Below, piece after piece: positions 12,101-25,100 of a stretch of 64,000 bases of DNA. The notes under the pieces are model-generated. The model saw nothing but the letters and a program-made list of their open reading frames with translations, searched no databases and had not been told where the DNA came from. Within the stretch, counting starts at the first letter, position 1. Every line of letters begins with the position of its first letter. Position numbers and translations under genes: made by a program. Origin of the DNA: Taenia hydatigena (lineage: Eukaryota; Platyhelminthes; Cestoda; Cyclophyllidea; Taeniidae); contig JADWOT020000008.1 in the NCBI GenBank assembly GCA_036345935.2, positions 13,203,733 through 13,267,732 of the forward strand, given 5' to 3'.

Positions 12101-15100
12101 GTTGGTTTTTCACTCGTATTTAGTTTTTTTTGACCTTTTCAATTGTTATCAGTTACTTACTCGTTTTAATCCTTTGTGAGCATAGTGGCATCCACTCGGG
12201 TACGCGTAGCGCTCTACATTCATGACATCGGTGCGAATATTTCCGAATTCTTCGATCTTCTCAGACGACTCTACAATGAGGAAATTCAACTCCGTGCTGA
12301 GTAAACCTGAAAAGACATTTTCACCTTCCTAACCCTTTCTAGTGTAGTCCAGAGATGTCTCGCAACAATTCTCACACTAGGCTGTTGAAATGATAAGGGG
12401 TAGCGGTATGGCTTCCACTGATAGTCATGGATAAAGCGCCATAGTCCTGTTTTATAATTGATTATTCTATCCTGTGTCAATATTTTTGCGCCAGACGAGG
12501 TTGACCCTACTCTAACTTCCAAACTAAAACTGACTATCTGAAAATTACAGGAATCAGTATTAAATTCACACAATGCAAGGGTTTATTGCTCCCGGAAGCA
12601 GTGGTAGTTAGTCATCAGTGAGGCTAATGCTGACTCGGGAAAATGATTACACCACCCCGATTGCAAAATTTTCAGCTTATTTGGGCCATTAGTTATTCCT
12701 ATCGGATTGCAGATGCATGCCGTAATTTCGGTTCCGACTCGATCTAAGATACATGGGAACAATTTAATCTCGATTGTAAAAGCAGTTACCTAGTGCGACA
12801 TTGCGACAGTTGAAAGTGTAGTTTTCACCATCAAGGCATTAGCGCCAACGGCTGTAGTACTGGCAACCATTGCTGATCGTTCGTCTGCATTTTAGGAGTG
12901 GGAGGACCTGAGCGTACGCGACCGATCCCGCATTGGTCTGGTGGTCTCCACAGAGTCAGAGTTTTGGATACCCCTCTCGGCGATGGTGAAGTACTTCACG
13001 GGCGCTATTATAGCTCGTCTGCCCAAAACGGGTATCTTTGGGTCCTGGAGCCTGGCAGGCTACAATGGCATCTGGCGTGCAGACAATAGTGGTGGTGGTC
13101 TGGAATTTCGCAGCTCCTTTCTTCAAAATCCACAGGTACTGCGCATTCATTTGATGCGCATTTTGAGTTCGGTTGAAAGTGAAACTTTTGAATTTATAAA
13201 AAAAACACGTGGAGGATTAGGAACGAAGGTTATTTTTTTCTACATTCCTATGTTCCTTTTATGTGCGTATTTCAGTTATTTAGCTGGAACTAGCTACTAG
13301 ACCTCCTGGTGCGCATTTTGCCATCCAACCGAAGCGACTGACCTTGGAAGCACTCATTCGGGAACCCATGCTGGTGGAAGTCACTCAGAGATAGGACCTT
13401 TAGTGGCAGAAGCATGAACATCTTTGCGTGACGAAAAGCGTTCGTCACTTACTGTGTACCTTACTACTTCAGTGGGGGGTAAAAAATGGAAACTTCTGGT
13501 TTTACTTGAACAGCCTACTGAAAACCACTGCTATGAAGAAAACTTCTTGTTCGTTGCAAATTGGCCTCCTTTCAAAGCTGCTGTGCTTAATCTTTGGTGT
13601 TTTCCGCATCTATTCTCCAAATTGAATTCGAAATACGCATGAGAGTGGAGGTGAAGTTGCGTCTGATAAATTTTTGACACTGTTCCTTGCCTTTACACAA
13701 CAAATGACTCTCCACTTCGGTTAAGCCTCTACAGCGACGACCGCACATAGTTGTCTAGGCTTGACACCGAAATTTAATCTTATGAACTTGCCCCAAAATG
13801 CAATGAAGTTAAACTGAGGAGAGCTAGGCTACCAAGCGTAGTCTTGTGGCATTCAAAAAGACTGAGGTCTCAGAATCACCGTTTAAAAGATGTCATACCT
13901 TTTCTTCGCTTAAATTTCTTCTTCAAAGCTTGTATGCTGAACCGAATGGAATGACAAAGTACAAATAAGCTTGGATCGCTTGTCTTCTTGAAGAGAAAAA
14001 TTCCGTTACTTCGAGCCTGGGTACACTTTCAACTCCTTTATTTACATATGCTGATTTTGATGACTAAAGTATAATTTGTTTGAGCCATCGCTGGGAACTT
14101 CTACGTAAAAGTGGCATTTATCAGCAAATGCTAGCCAACTCCTATTGTGACCCCTCGTGTTATATAAATTTCAAAAAGATTCTAGCATACTTTAATACGT
14201 TCAATATTCCCTTTATCCTTCAAGGATCGGTGCCGGGTCGTCTGTCGATATCTTTACAAAAAATAAGATTTTGAAAGGCCTAAATAAGTTAATTGGGTGG
14301 ACAAAAGGGACAATTGGAGACCATTAGGAAGGCGGCTGTATTCGGAAGAAATACTCTTGCTCTCCTATTTCCAAGACTGAGCTTTCTCTGAGGGCTCCTG
14401 CGGTCTTCTCATCTGTGCTTCTCACAACTCTGTATAATCACAAGCATACGATCGTGCCATTTCCGGTGTCAAAATGGCTTCGTACATTGATTGCTGGTCA
14501 TGCGGGCCAAATTTCCTAAATTTGAGTGTAGGCGTTAACTTGCTATAAAGTAGTAGGCAGATGAATGGGGGCCGAATGAGTTCACGAGAATGGCTGCATT
14601 GCACTGGACGCAATTTTACATTTACTCAAAAATCATAAATTTGGGAATATTGCCCTTTGTGTCCACGCTCGTTACCAGATGCAACTTTATTTTCTTAAGG
14701 GTGTTGCTTAATGGGTACGGGTAAATCGCGAATGTTTCTTCACCAAAAAGCGCCAAGTGAGAATTCTTTGACGCGTCTACAATTCCTTGCAGTACATGTT
14801 TGAAATGACCAAGGAGACTCCCGAGGAGGTGCTGATTTCGTTGAATCGGAAGTACACATGGGATTTGGAGAGACAGGCTATTATTGAGGAGACCTCGCCA
14901 CCTGCGATTGGCTTTGCTTTGCTTGAAGTAAGTCTCGAACCCCTCGTTAGTTATGCTCATATATGGTGACCATCATCCTGCTGTATGCAGTCATAAATTC
15001 GTGGCCATTGTTGATTTTAAGAGCGCTTTTTCGGATAAAGCCATGCAACTTCATTTTTGATTCAAAGGTGTATCAATTGGTTCTTCTGAAACTCGTATTT

Positions 15101-18100
15101 AGTGGCTTCTAATTGGCATAATGGCTTGTCAGTAGAGTTGGTGATTTCCTTCACTGCTGATTATCTGAATACTTCTTTTTTATCTTTCTAAGAGGGGAAG
15201 TTTCCCGTCATTTCAGTTTTAATACTCTCTCTCTGTTCTCGGATTTTTGTAACCTGCAGCGAAACCTAGCCCCCAGTCTTCACTGTAGGTGCAGATTTTC
15301 GGTAGCTGTTTATCCGCACAAACAATAATAGGGCATCTGAAGCGTGGAAATCTTTTCGCCTGTTTGCGTCTGACTTAACGTTTCAAATGTATTACTCGCG
15401 GAAGTGCTGACCGTTTCTATTTGAGACAATGAAATATGTGCTTTGATAATGCTCTACATAAATTATTAAAAGGTGTCTTCGATTTACTCTTATCCTAAGA
15501 ATTTAAGGCTGGTGCGGTTTCCGGTGCAGCGATTTCTTGTATCTCCTATAGATTTTTGTAGTCTCTGCTGCTTTCCTCCTAGTTTCAACCTCCAAACGGC
15601 CAAACTCCGATTGAACAAAATGACTACGAATCGCGTTTGCCTGCAGTGTGAACTGAATTTACCTTAATTTCCAAGCCTCGGAACCCCACAGAAGTTATCA
15701 TCTTTACGGAAGGTGATGTGTGAAGTAGCTGGGGAATGAAACCAAGGCATAGCCGGAGATGGCTAGGGCTAGCTTTTTGCGCCTAGGGCCAACCTGTAAT
15801 AGTCATCATTCTTTCGCACAAATTACTTAGGAAGTCTGCAGCAGGTTCTTAAATTTCAGTGTAGCGAATTGCATGAAGTCTTCAAGTTATTCCATGATTT
15901 GGTAAAGTCGGGAACTGCCCATGATTTAAACGGAACGATAAATAAAACGAGATTCGTCTACTGTCTTCTGTTGAAGTGGCACTTTTTATTGGTTTTGAGT
16001 TCCCTTTATTTCTTAATTTCAATTTGCTGAATGCAGGAATAGCAACTACAGAACGCCCTGGCTAGTCTCTGCTTGTTTTGTTTCTGTGGTTTTCCAGAAA
16101 AAAAATTAATTACTCAAAGATCATTATTTAAGTATACACTAGAAGGTATGGTTTCACCCGTATCGTCCAGATTTCGCTCCTTTGCTTGGGAGTAAAAATT
16201 CTGTCAACTTATCGAACGGAGTATTTTGAGTCTCACAGTTCCTGCGATGCTTAATGCGGTCAATTGAAATTTAATCGGTACAAAAGTTGGTCGTTCATCA
16301 AAGGTAAAAATTGTCGATTGGCCGGCAGGGAGGATTCTTGGAGGGTGGGAGTTAAGGAGATCTCCATAAGGGGTATTTTTCATGTCTTTGCAACTTCCTT
16401 AGTCCTTCAGAAGGGCTGAGGGCCTACTGGAATGGACCAAAGGCCATGCCGCCGAGCGGTACTACAATGGCAGAGCCTTCAGTACTTGCGTAACCGAAGC
16501 AAAGAGCTAAAAAACCAAAGTATTCAATCCTATTAAATTGTTTTTTTAATGGTCTGCGGGATGCAGAAGGTGTATCAGTCAGCGCTGCAGGGTCTAGCGA
16601 ATACAGAATCAGGTTTCAAAAACAAACTACTATGAGTATTTGAGAAGCTTTGTTTATAAGACGTGGTTAAGCGAAGGTTAAGCTCTCTTATCCAGTTCCA
16701 AGTTTTCTCGCTCTTTTGCTGTTAGAGAGCGACATAGTCTCCTGAAGCAGTTTTCAATAGTGGCAATGTAGCATCGAACCATGAAGCCGGCAGTGGTTTT
16801 TTTCTCCAATGGTCATTCTTGGCAGTGAGCCCAACTTTACGGAGCTGTTTTACCAAGAAAATTCTAAAAAGCTCATTGTACCTTGTTGCATTAAAAGGGT
16901 ACGACTATTTATCAGTACGAATGGCTCTTAGGTTATGGCATCTAGTAAACGCAAGCTTGAAGACGACTTCTTATGTGATTGTTGCTCTTGATTCTAATTC
17001 TGCGTTCCTATGGCATTTCAAGCAATGTTGGAAGTTTGCGCGTAGTGTAAAGTATTTGTTTTTTTTTAGCATTACTCTGTCTTAGAGCTTGTCCATTTTG
17101 TGGCAAATTAATGCTTATTCTACTATACTAAGCTGAGCGCTTTCATTGAAGTCCATGATCATTTTTTTGCCTTTGGACGTAAAAGTCAAGTCCTTTAGCA
17201 TTACCGACGTATTCGCATAGCACACCACCAACTGCGCAGAAGGCTTTTCATAAGGAACAAGGAACCTATACGTCACTTTACGGCCTCTTTGCTATCGCTC
17301 CTTCCTCCTTGTGGTCTGGGTGATAAATAAAGATTCCATGCCAAATTTTCAACATTAACGTAACTGGCTAAAATAATCGACGTCGTTTGCGCTAATTTGG
17401 TAGAAATGCCTGTAATCCCAACAACTTTTCTGTTGCGTGCCTAATTTTCGATTAGCCTAGAATATCTCCCAACTGGCCAATGTGTTAATAACCACTACGA
17501 TAAAGCCAACGCTTACTTTAAATACGCTATACTGGAGTCACTCTGTGCCTTTCCTCTCCTTGTTCATGCTCATTGGCAACTGATGGTGTCCGTATGAAAG
17601 TCTCTCTCCTGACTACTCAGATTTGATATTTGAAAGTGCTCAATTTTTCACACGCACAAATTTTATATCACGGTCATACAAAGACTTCATTGATTTCTCA
17701 AGTTGTCTGTACTGTTTCACTAGAAAAATGCAGTGACTTTTAGCCCACTTTTTTTCTCAAGGGATCTCGACAACGCTGGTTTGGAGAAGCTGAAGACAAA
17801 TAATGGAACGATAACCACGTTTGTTTACTTACAATATTAGAACATAATAAAGCTGGAGAATTTCATGTGCAAGAATGATTAAATGTTGTCGAAGTTATAA
17901 AAAGGAAAGTTGAAGCATAGTCCCTGATATGTTGAAGACCACTCCGTAGTAAAGATTGAAGTCTGGTAGTTCAGTCTTGGTGATCTAATCTAAAAGCAGA
18001 GTAAATCGTATTGGTGAATAAAGACTTCCTTACCTGTTATAATGCTGTGGGCAATAGCGTTGCGCAAGCCAGCAATAACTCTCGAAGTACAGATCGAAAT

Positions 18101-19873
18101 CATGGCTTTTTTTCTTATATGGTGACCGGGCGATAGAATTGAGGCGAAAAAGCCTATTGAACCACCTTAAAAGCCCTCATTTAATTACTATAGGTGGAGA
18201 GCAACAGGGAAGTGCGGGCGCACCTGTTGTCGATGTGCACCGTAGTGGGTGTACATGCAGCGAAGAGGCATCGCGCGGTTTTCGGCCGCTATCGCTTGGC
18301 TCGGGGGCGCTACGTCCTGGTGCCCTTCTTGCAGGAACCTCAGCAGGAGGCCGACTACTATCTTCGCATCTTCCTGCCCCGTAACCTTCTTAATAAGTGC
18401 GTCTTTCTCCTTATTCTCGCCAGTGAGCCCAAGTGGCTAAGTTGATAGGTCATGTCCTTTCGGTACACCCGCAGACAATTTCTGTATTTATTCATCGGTG
18501 CTTCTTTTCTCTAAGTAGCAGAGTTTAGAAGCTAATTTGCCGAAGAAGGGACACTCCGAAAGTTCCTACACTTTGCTGCAACATTTAACATCTGATAGCA
18601 AGCGGGGATTTATTTGGATGCCATGGGCTTCTTCGTAATCAAAAGATTGCCCTGGTTGTGTCTACCTTGGCGAGAGGGGTAGTGATAGCAATCAAGCCGT
18701 ACCCTTCTACCTCCAACTGTGGCAGCCTCTCTTCTATATCTCAAAATGCAAAACTGAAATTAAAGACATTTTGACGACTCTTTACTTTTCCACGCCTTCC
18801 AGGGAGCTAATCTACGACCAGCCTCAAAGAGGCGTCTTCACCATCTTCACAGGCACCCCTTTGATAATCACGCGAATTAAATTATTACATGGAGCTAATC
18901 TAGCCAGCCTCAAGTCGCACGGATTCGGCTCGGCTTCCTCCTCCTCCTCCCCGTACTGTCGAGTTAGCTGCGAGGGAAGCTGTTGTACCGGCCGGGTGGT
19001 GCGGGAGAATAACAATCCAGTGTGGAATGAGGCCTTCATTTTCTATCGTGCCAAGCCCAATAAGCAACCCATAAAAATTGAAGTAAGATTGCGCTCTAAA
19101 ATCTTCTCTGATAAAAGCCCCAATGGAATGAGGTTTATTAGTACTTCTCTCACTCGATTACAAGACTGGGAAGCCAGTAGGATGGAGATGTCATTGTTGA
19201 ACGTAAATCTAATCGAACACTGCTTTTTTTAGCAGTCCTTGCTGTTCTTCGTAGTCACTCTTCCGCTTGGGCTGCCATGTCTTTCTGCGGATGGCATAGT
19301 TAGCAGCTAGTGGGGTTCGAAGATGGTATGAAAAATTGTTTTCAGGGGGATGCTATCTGGCCGTTCGAGGATGATATTCTTCCATTGGTGGTTAATTTGA
19401 GGATTTCTGAATTGACCCAGCCAAGAAAATTATGATTTTTGGTTAGTTCGATCACGTTCGCCTATCACCGCCACTACTACAACGGTCTAGGTCGTCTTTG
19501 AAGATGTTAATAAGCATACCAGAACGGGTGATTTGGTATTAGCGTACCGAAGGGCTGAAGGACCATAGACTTGGATCAAGATGCACCTGATACCACGGAG
19601 ACTGACAGTGTCGCATAGTTAAAATGCAGTTCTCCCGGGTAATGATAGCTTCTAACCACTTTGTTCACATTCCTTCAGGTCTTCGACAAGCGAGTAATCG
19701 GAGCGGACGAGTTTCTTGGCGAGGGCATAATAAACGCCCCCGAGTCAACAGGGAGCGGTGATTTTGAAATACACCTTTACACGAAACCGAAAGATGAAAA
19801 TAGGGTACGACTGAAAGGCACCGTCTCGGTATCTCTGTATACTGTGGATATGGAGAACTACATGACCATATGA
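9174..19873 (+). CDS. CAPN5: Calpain-5/TRA-3-like protein with all catalytic residues replaced
   Basis: Nine exons: 9174-9464, 9503-9708, 9813-10002, 10044-10382, 12896-13135, 14793-14927, 18194-18396, 18803-19082, 19679-19873. All are phase-consistent and give 692 aa (human CAPN5 has about 640). Order: short N-terminus, protease core, calpain-type beta sandwich (exons 5-7), then a C-terminal C2 domain (exons 8-9, including NNNPVWNEAFIFY and DEFLGEG). There is no penta-EF-hand domain, as in the CAPN5/6 group. Aligned to calpain-5, the catalytic Cys is Met79 (LSNMN for G-N-C-W), the His is Tyr279 (NYAYML for G-H-A-Y) and the Asn is Lys326, with Thr328 for the following Trp. Residues 230-260 form an extra acidic stretch before the His position. 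The C2 loop has a run of serines (18938-18955). I infer a non-proteolytic scaffold or regulator, as proposed for mammalian calpain-6. Start chosen because N-F-N-N-E-D-Y-S matches the family N-terminus. The reading frame is intact throughout, so it is not an obvious pseudogene. Confidence 0.9.
10383..12895 (+). other. Calpain intron 4
   Basis: 2.5 kb intron with donor GTATAT after codon 342 and acceptor TTTTAG. AT-rich, with short open frames only. No nested gene, RNA gene or element was recognised. Confidence 0.6.
13136..14792 (+). other. Calpain intron 5
   Basis: 1.66 kb intron between GTACTG and CCTTGCAG. The exons on either side join exactly inside the family motif FLQNPQ-YMFEM, which fixes both boundaries. 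Nothing else was recognised within it. Confidence 0.65.
14928..18193 (+). other. Calpain intron 6
   Basis: 3.3 kb intron between GTAAGT and TACTATAG. It contains open frames at 15473-15667 and 16819-17085 with no recognisable product. No repeat or RNA gene was identified. Confidence 0.6.
19083..19678 (+). other. Calpain intron 8
   Basis: 596 nt intron with donor GTAAGA and acceptor TTCCTTCAG, splitting the C2 domain (QPIKIE | VFDKRV). No further content was recognised. Confidence 0.7.
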
Positions 19874-20659
19874 TTGGACCGACCTCCAATGTCTCCTCAG
19901 CCAGATCACCCTTTTTCCTTATCACCGTACGCCATGCATCACTATTTTGAGTGCGAATGCGTTTTAACTCCAAAGTATTTTCATAACGGCTGTAGCTATG
20001 TAAAGCTAGATTTTGACAGCTTGAAAATCGTTAGCCTATGCGTGGCTGCAGGCAGTCACAGGAGACAATTCGTATGTCCTGATAGCTAGTGCGCTTCAGT
20101 TATCAAGGATGCCATTTCGACCAACTTGATACTAATTAGCGCAAACATCAGAGATCTGCGCGAATTAGAGCTATCCCTATTGGTTTAAAAACTATGCCAT
20201 TATCCTACGAAGCGCTTTAAGAAGCGGTAGCAACCGGATATATACGTTACAGATGTAAGATCTCAAAGTTAGTTCAGAAGATGAGCACACCTCGATCTAA
20301 AAAAGAGGCACCCCAATCTTCCCGAAACTGGCATGGGTGGCCAATGACGTCTCTAAAAATCCTCTGTACGAACAGAAAGGCGACTAATGAATAGGGTGGC
20401 TATTTCAATATCCGTTTTGCCGACACTCTACCCTTAAGTCCCGTCCACTGTTCATAAGCCACTTGCTACAGGTCATCAAAACCCGCATGTGAAAATTTCG
20501 CATTGGATACAATTCGGTTTCTTTACACAAAGAACTAGCATCGTGAATGCAAATAGAAATATATAAATGCACGATATCATTACGTATATACAGTTATTCT
20601 GACTGAAGTGAGCATACACATAGGGATGAGGGAATAAGCGAAGTGATGTAATTACACTT
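19874..20659. other. Convergent spacer between calpain and BAP18
   Basis: 786 bp between the calpain TGA and the BAP18 stop codon. It should hold both 3' UTRs. No canonical AATAAA was picked out for either gene. Confidence 0.5.
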
Positions 20660-21899
20660 TCAATTTTGCGGGGTACTATTGCCACCTGCTTCATCTTCAG
20701 AGTAGTAAGGTGCATCCGATTCCTCATCATCGTCGTCATCATCGTCTTCAAAGTGATCCTCGCCTTCATCCTACAGAAAAAGCATTCCAAAACCTATGCT
20801 AACTGTTAGGGAACGTATTGATTCTACAGGGCCTCGAGCTCGCCTACCGCATTCTTGTCTAGAACTAAGAAATGATTTGCTAAGAATTGTGACCAAGCTG
20901 TGGACATAAATTGAAGAAATCAACTGGTTCTCACAATACGCGCATTGTGAAAGCTTCGCCTAACAAAAAATAACAGCAGGAGGGCTATTATGATGCTAAT
21001 AACGTGTCCAGCACTAGCAACATATCCGAAGTCATTGGCTTTTGGTCGGCGACCTTATGTTACAAAACCCTAGCAATGCCTTCTAAGCTTCCGGACCTCA
21101 AGAAATATTCTCACGGAAAATACGCTAGAACCAATGGAAAATGGATAATGCTGGTAGAGCTTGCCTCAGAGTATTCTTCATACTTTGATTCTTGTGACGT
21201 CACTGCCTGTTTTCGCATCTGCGCGTGTGATAGAACATTAGAGGCGGACAGTGTGGTCGGAATGACACGAGGTTTGGCCGCAGCCGAAGCCTGCACTGTT
21301 ATCGGCACTCTTTGAACCCCTGTAACTGGTACCACATGTCTAGCAACTAGCGGTCCCTTCGGTTTCGGTATGGTCAAAATCGGAGGCCCAGAAGTTGTAT
21401 CCAAACGGCGTTTCTAAAATAGTCATAATGATTTGCTCAGAAAACAAACTTTTTGGTCGGGAAGATCGGGATCATTTCGCTCAGAAAATGTTTGCTTCCT
21501 TCTACCACGATCAGCTGAAACCGTTGACACCTCAGATAATTCTTGAACATGTTCTGGCTCGTCTTCGGGAGACCTGCCAGCATCCTTTTCATCATCGTTT
21601 TCGCCCCCTTCAGCACGTTCTGGACCCGGACCCTCGAGGGCCTGACTCTTCAGTTTGTGTTTAATTTGAGTTAAAGTCTTGGTTTCTATGACGCTAGCGA
21701 TTTTAGTGAGATCGTTCCCAAAACGCGCAATAGCGTCCTTCAATTGTTCCACTTCTATGATCGTCCAACGGCTGCTAGTTGAGGGGCCCTGTTCAGCCTG
21801 AGCCTGAAATATTTTCAGGTCCAGAGTCAGTTCAGCCAGTTTCTTAAAGGCGACTGAGGCAAGCTCGAATATATTTGCGACCTTCTGTGCATTTGCCAT
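20660..21899 (-). CDS. BAP18: BAP18-like chromatin complex subunit
   Basis: Homologue of BAP18 (human C17orf49), a small nuclear subunit of BPTF/NURF- and MLL-associated chromatin complexes that helps bind promoter nucleosomes. Exon 1 (21899-21450) starts MANAQKVANIFELA. It carries the family N-terminus (AFKKLAELTLDL) and a SANT/Myb-like domain (RWTIIEVEQLKDAIARFGND, then KIASVIETKT and QIKHKLKSQA). Exon 2 begins at 21413 after TTTTAG (KRRLDTTSGPPIL) and is proline/alanine-rich; its 3' limit is uncertain, and the in-phase choice is near 21204. Exon 3 (20770-20660, acceptor TTCTGTAG) encodes a strongly acidic tail with seven Asp in a row, ending NSTPQN and TGA. The total of about 256 aa is longer than the roughly 172 aa human protein because of the linker and tail. 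ATG at 21899 was chosen over the upstream in-frame TTG. Head to head with PHKB. Confidence 0.82.
20932..20951. repeat. Short inverted repeat in BAP18 intron 2
   Basis: TCACAAT and ATTGTGA flank a six-base GC-rich centre (ACGCGC). The perfect seven-base arms could form a hairpin or a protein-binding palindrome. Chance occurrence is quite possible in this much sequence. Confidence 0.4.
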
Positions 21900-22198
21900 C
21901 GATACCCCTTTCAATCAATCCGTACGAACACCTATAGCGACAGTGGGAAAGCTGATAATTAAGCACGCAGATAAAACGCACACTAGGTTTGTAGTAACAT
22001 TATTGGTCTGCTAGTACAGCAAATAGAATTTTAAAAAGCTACAAAAAGAGTAAATTTAGCAATTTGTGAAAGTAAACGTAAAATTGTGCGTTTTTAATTG
22101 GCATAATTTATTGCAATTTTGTTTTTTGTTTTACTTTATGTGTTTTAGAGCGCATTTTTTGTGGCATTCGGGCTGGGGTCACGTCCGCTTCTTGCAAA
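21900..22198. promoter_or_regulatory. Probable bidirectional promoter, BAP18 / PHKB
   Basis: Only 299 bp separate the two start codons, which point away from each other, so both 5' UTRs and core promoters must fit here unless there are untranslated upstream exons. The interval is very AT-rich with several T runs. No TATA or CCAAT element stands out enough to assign. Confidence 0.45.
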
Positions 22199-25100
22199 AT
22201 GGTCAGCAGTAATTGGGAGAATGAAGAGACAAATGCGCATCTAAATCGATTTTGCCGGATCGGTACATTCCGATTAGACAGTTCTTGCGTTCTTTTTTGA
22301 ATTATACAGCAGCATTATGTGACAGGTGTAGTTTTATTTGTTATAAATGCCGTCTTGCAGTCACTTTTGTGTTCTTCGCTCCTTGTCATCTATTTTTATT
22401 AATGCAATGATAATGGCGCAGCGGGAAGCTTGGGCGTGCGGGTCTCTACGAACTATGTTGGTTCAATCCCAATTTAGTCGGGACACCCACGCATCCATTT
22501 TATTAACGGTTTCTTTACGTAGTTTCGTTTTCAAACACCTCCATATAAATTTATTGTAAGATGCGTTTTACACATTTTTGTGATGGCAAAATATTTAATT
22601 AACTGGATAACTGTGTGTGATATTTACGCTTTTCTAGTGAAAGATCAGTTACTAAAGTACCAGCATCCATTCAGTGGGCTTTTTCCCCGTCGGCCTGAAG
22701 CCCTTGCTCATGATTGTGTTGCACATGTTCGCGACAACGTCTACTGTGCTACTGCGATCTGGGCCCTGCATCGATCCTTTCAGCACGTTTACTTTAATAA
22801 CGTCCAGCAATTATTTCTTGGTTAAATCTTTTTTTTTTGTAATATAGGCGCATTGGAGATGATTCAGGCCAGAGTTATGAACTCCGCCAGGCAGCTGTGA
22901 AGTGCATGCGCGCCATTCTCCTTGGATGGATGCGACAAGCGGATAGGGTAGGACTGGTTTACATTTAAATTGACGCGTTCCTTTCATCACAGTTGGAAAA
23001 CTTTAAAATTACTCAGAACCTGGAGACGTGTCTACACACCCATCTAGATTATGAAACTGGGACACCAGTGGAAGGCACTGGCTATAAACATCTCCAAATG
23101 GACTGTGTTGGCCTCTATGTGCTCCAACTTATTCAAATGATTCTCTCTGGTCTTCAGGCATCCTCTCATTACCTAATAACCCATTCCTCGACTAGATAAT
23201 TCACACAAAAGTCGAAGCAGCTTTCATTCAGAACCTTATCTTTTATCTGGAGCGAGCCTATCGTATCCCCGACTATGGAATGTGGGAACGCGGGTCGAAG
23301 CAAAATCGAGACATTACGGAGCTGCATGCGAGGTAAGAGAAGGTTGCTTGTCTACTCTTGCTCTGAGCTAGTTCAATCGGAATGGCCAAAGCGGCGCTCG
23401 AATCTGTCTCGGGTTTTAACATCTTTGGAAGTGAAGGCGACCACACCACGGTCATGTTTGCTGATGCAGACGCTCACACGCGTAATAGCAGCATTTTGAG
23501 CACTCTTCTACCTCGTGAATCTGCGTCTAAGGTAGGCTTATCATTTCTTCAATTTCCTAAATCTGTCTTTGGCAGGTATGAAGGCTTTTATCAATTCAAA
23601 TGGACTTATTCTTTTTCTGTTTATGTATGGACTTGTTGTTTTTCATCTTTATGGCACCATAGATAAATCAAAGTTCGTAGTTTTTATCCCAAAACCTGAG
23701 TTTGGTAGTGTGGACAGCTAAAAACATTAACGCCGGATGTTTGTGACCGTCGAACGAGCGGCTGATAAGTGCATACAAAACCTTGATCGAAAAAAATGTG
23801 TCAGAGCTTCGACCCTGTACATTTAGAATAAAGAACTCGGCTTTTTTAGTTTGACAAATAAACGTCACATGTAAAACAGCCTTGAATATGGGTCGGTGTA
23901 GCTTCGAATCACCTGTGCGTCGTTACATCTGATGAACTATTTGTAATCATCTTCGGTAGCCGCTTACAAAACGACAGGATAGAATAAAATAGAAACCCAT
24001 GCTACCAATATGGTGATGGTATCTGCGGAAATTTAGTAATCTAAGTAGTTGAATGAACCCATTAGCCAATTTCTTTTTGTGACATAAGGTGTGGTAAATT
24101 GCTAACGCTGGACAGATCTCTACTGCAAAAAATGCCGATAAATGCTTACACATAATTTTGCAAGAGAAGACGCGAATCGTCACTGGAAGAATTGTTGTGG
24201 AAGGCCAGGCAGCAGCACTTTCCCACTTTTATGGTGAGGTATTGAATCTACGCTATCCTACATAGACTAAGGATGCTTTGTCTTATGGAGTCAAAGGACG
24301 AAGTGATACCTTTGGTGTGTATCTCTGTGCAGTAGCGGCCAGATCTTTTGAGAACAACCAAGACTGTGTTTGTTTTCTTACCGATATGATATTGGCTATT
24401 TCGTTTTCATATGTAAAAGCAAAATTCGCCAGCACCACGAATGACTGTGCCTCCGAGTTCGTTTGTATTAAAATTAATTTTTAGAGGCAACATATTTTAA
24501 TCTACCCATGATCCTTACAAGATCTTTTCAGCAAGTCAACTAATGTCTAAAGCCTCTGCATGGAAGTAGTGTTGGGGAGGGTGAATTTTTAAGGGTCAAG
24601 TGATCTCAAGCTCGATACTTAAGGAGCCCCATATTTCGCACACAGTGGTAAGGTAGAAAAAGTTTCCTTATTCCAATGTACCCTCATTCCTTAGGGTACT
24701 GATGCAGCGCTAATCGCCACTATCTCTTGGCCCGCTTTTGCTATCCACATGCCGAGCATCGTCGAGGCGACGATGGAGCGGGTGGATGTATTGAAGGGCA
24801 CCTACGGCTACAAGCGCTTTACGCGAGATGGCTACGCCACGGTTCTGGAGACCAACACACTCTATTCACAGGGAGAGTTGAGCAAGTTCCGGGGCATTGA
24901 GAGTGAGTGGCCCATGTTCTTCGCCTACCAGGTGATCGGCAGCTTCTTCAATCAGCAGCCAGAACGTGCAGAGCAGTTCGCCGAGTTGATGGAACCTTTG
25001 ATTGTACACCCGATCTCGGAGAAGTATCCATGGCTACCCAAGTACTACTATGTGCCCGAAGGCTCAGTGGACGCCGAGCGTGAAAATCCAGGCTCGCAGG

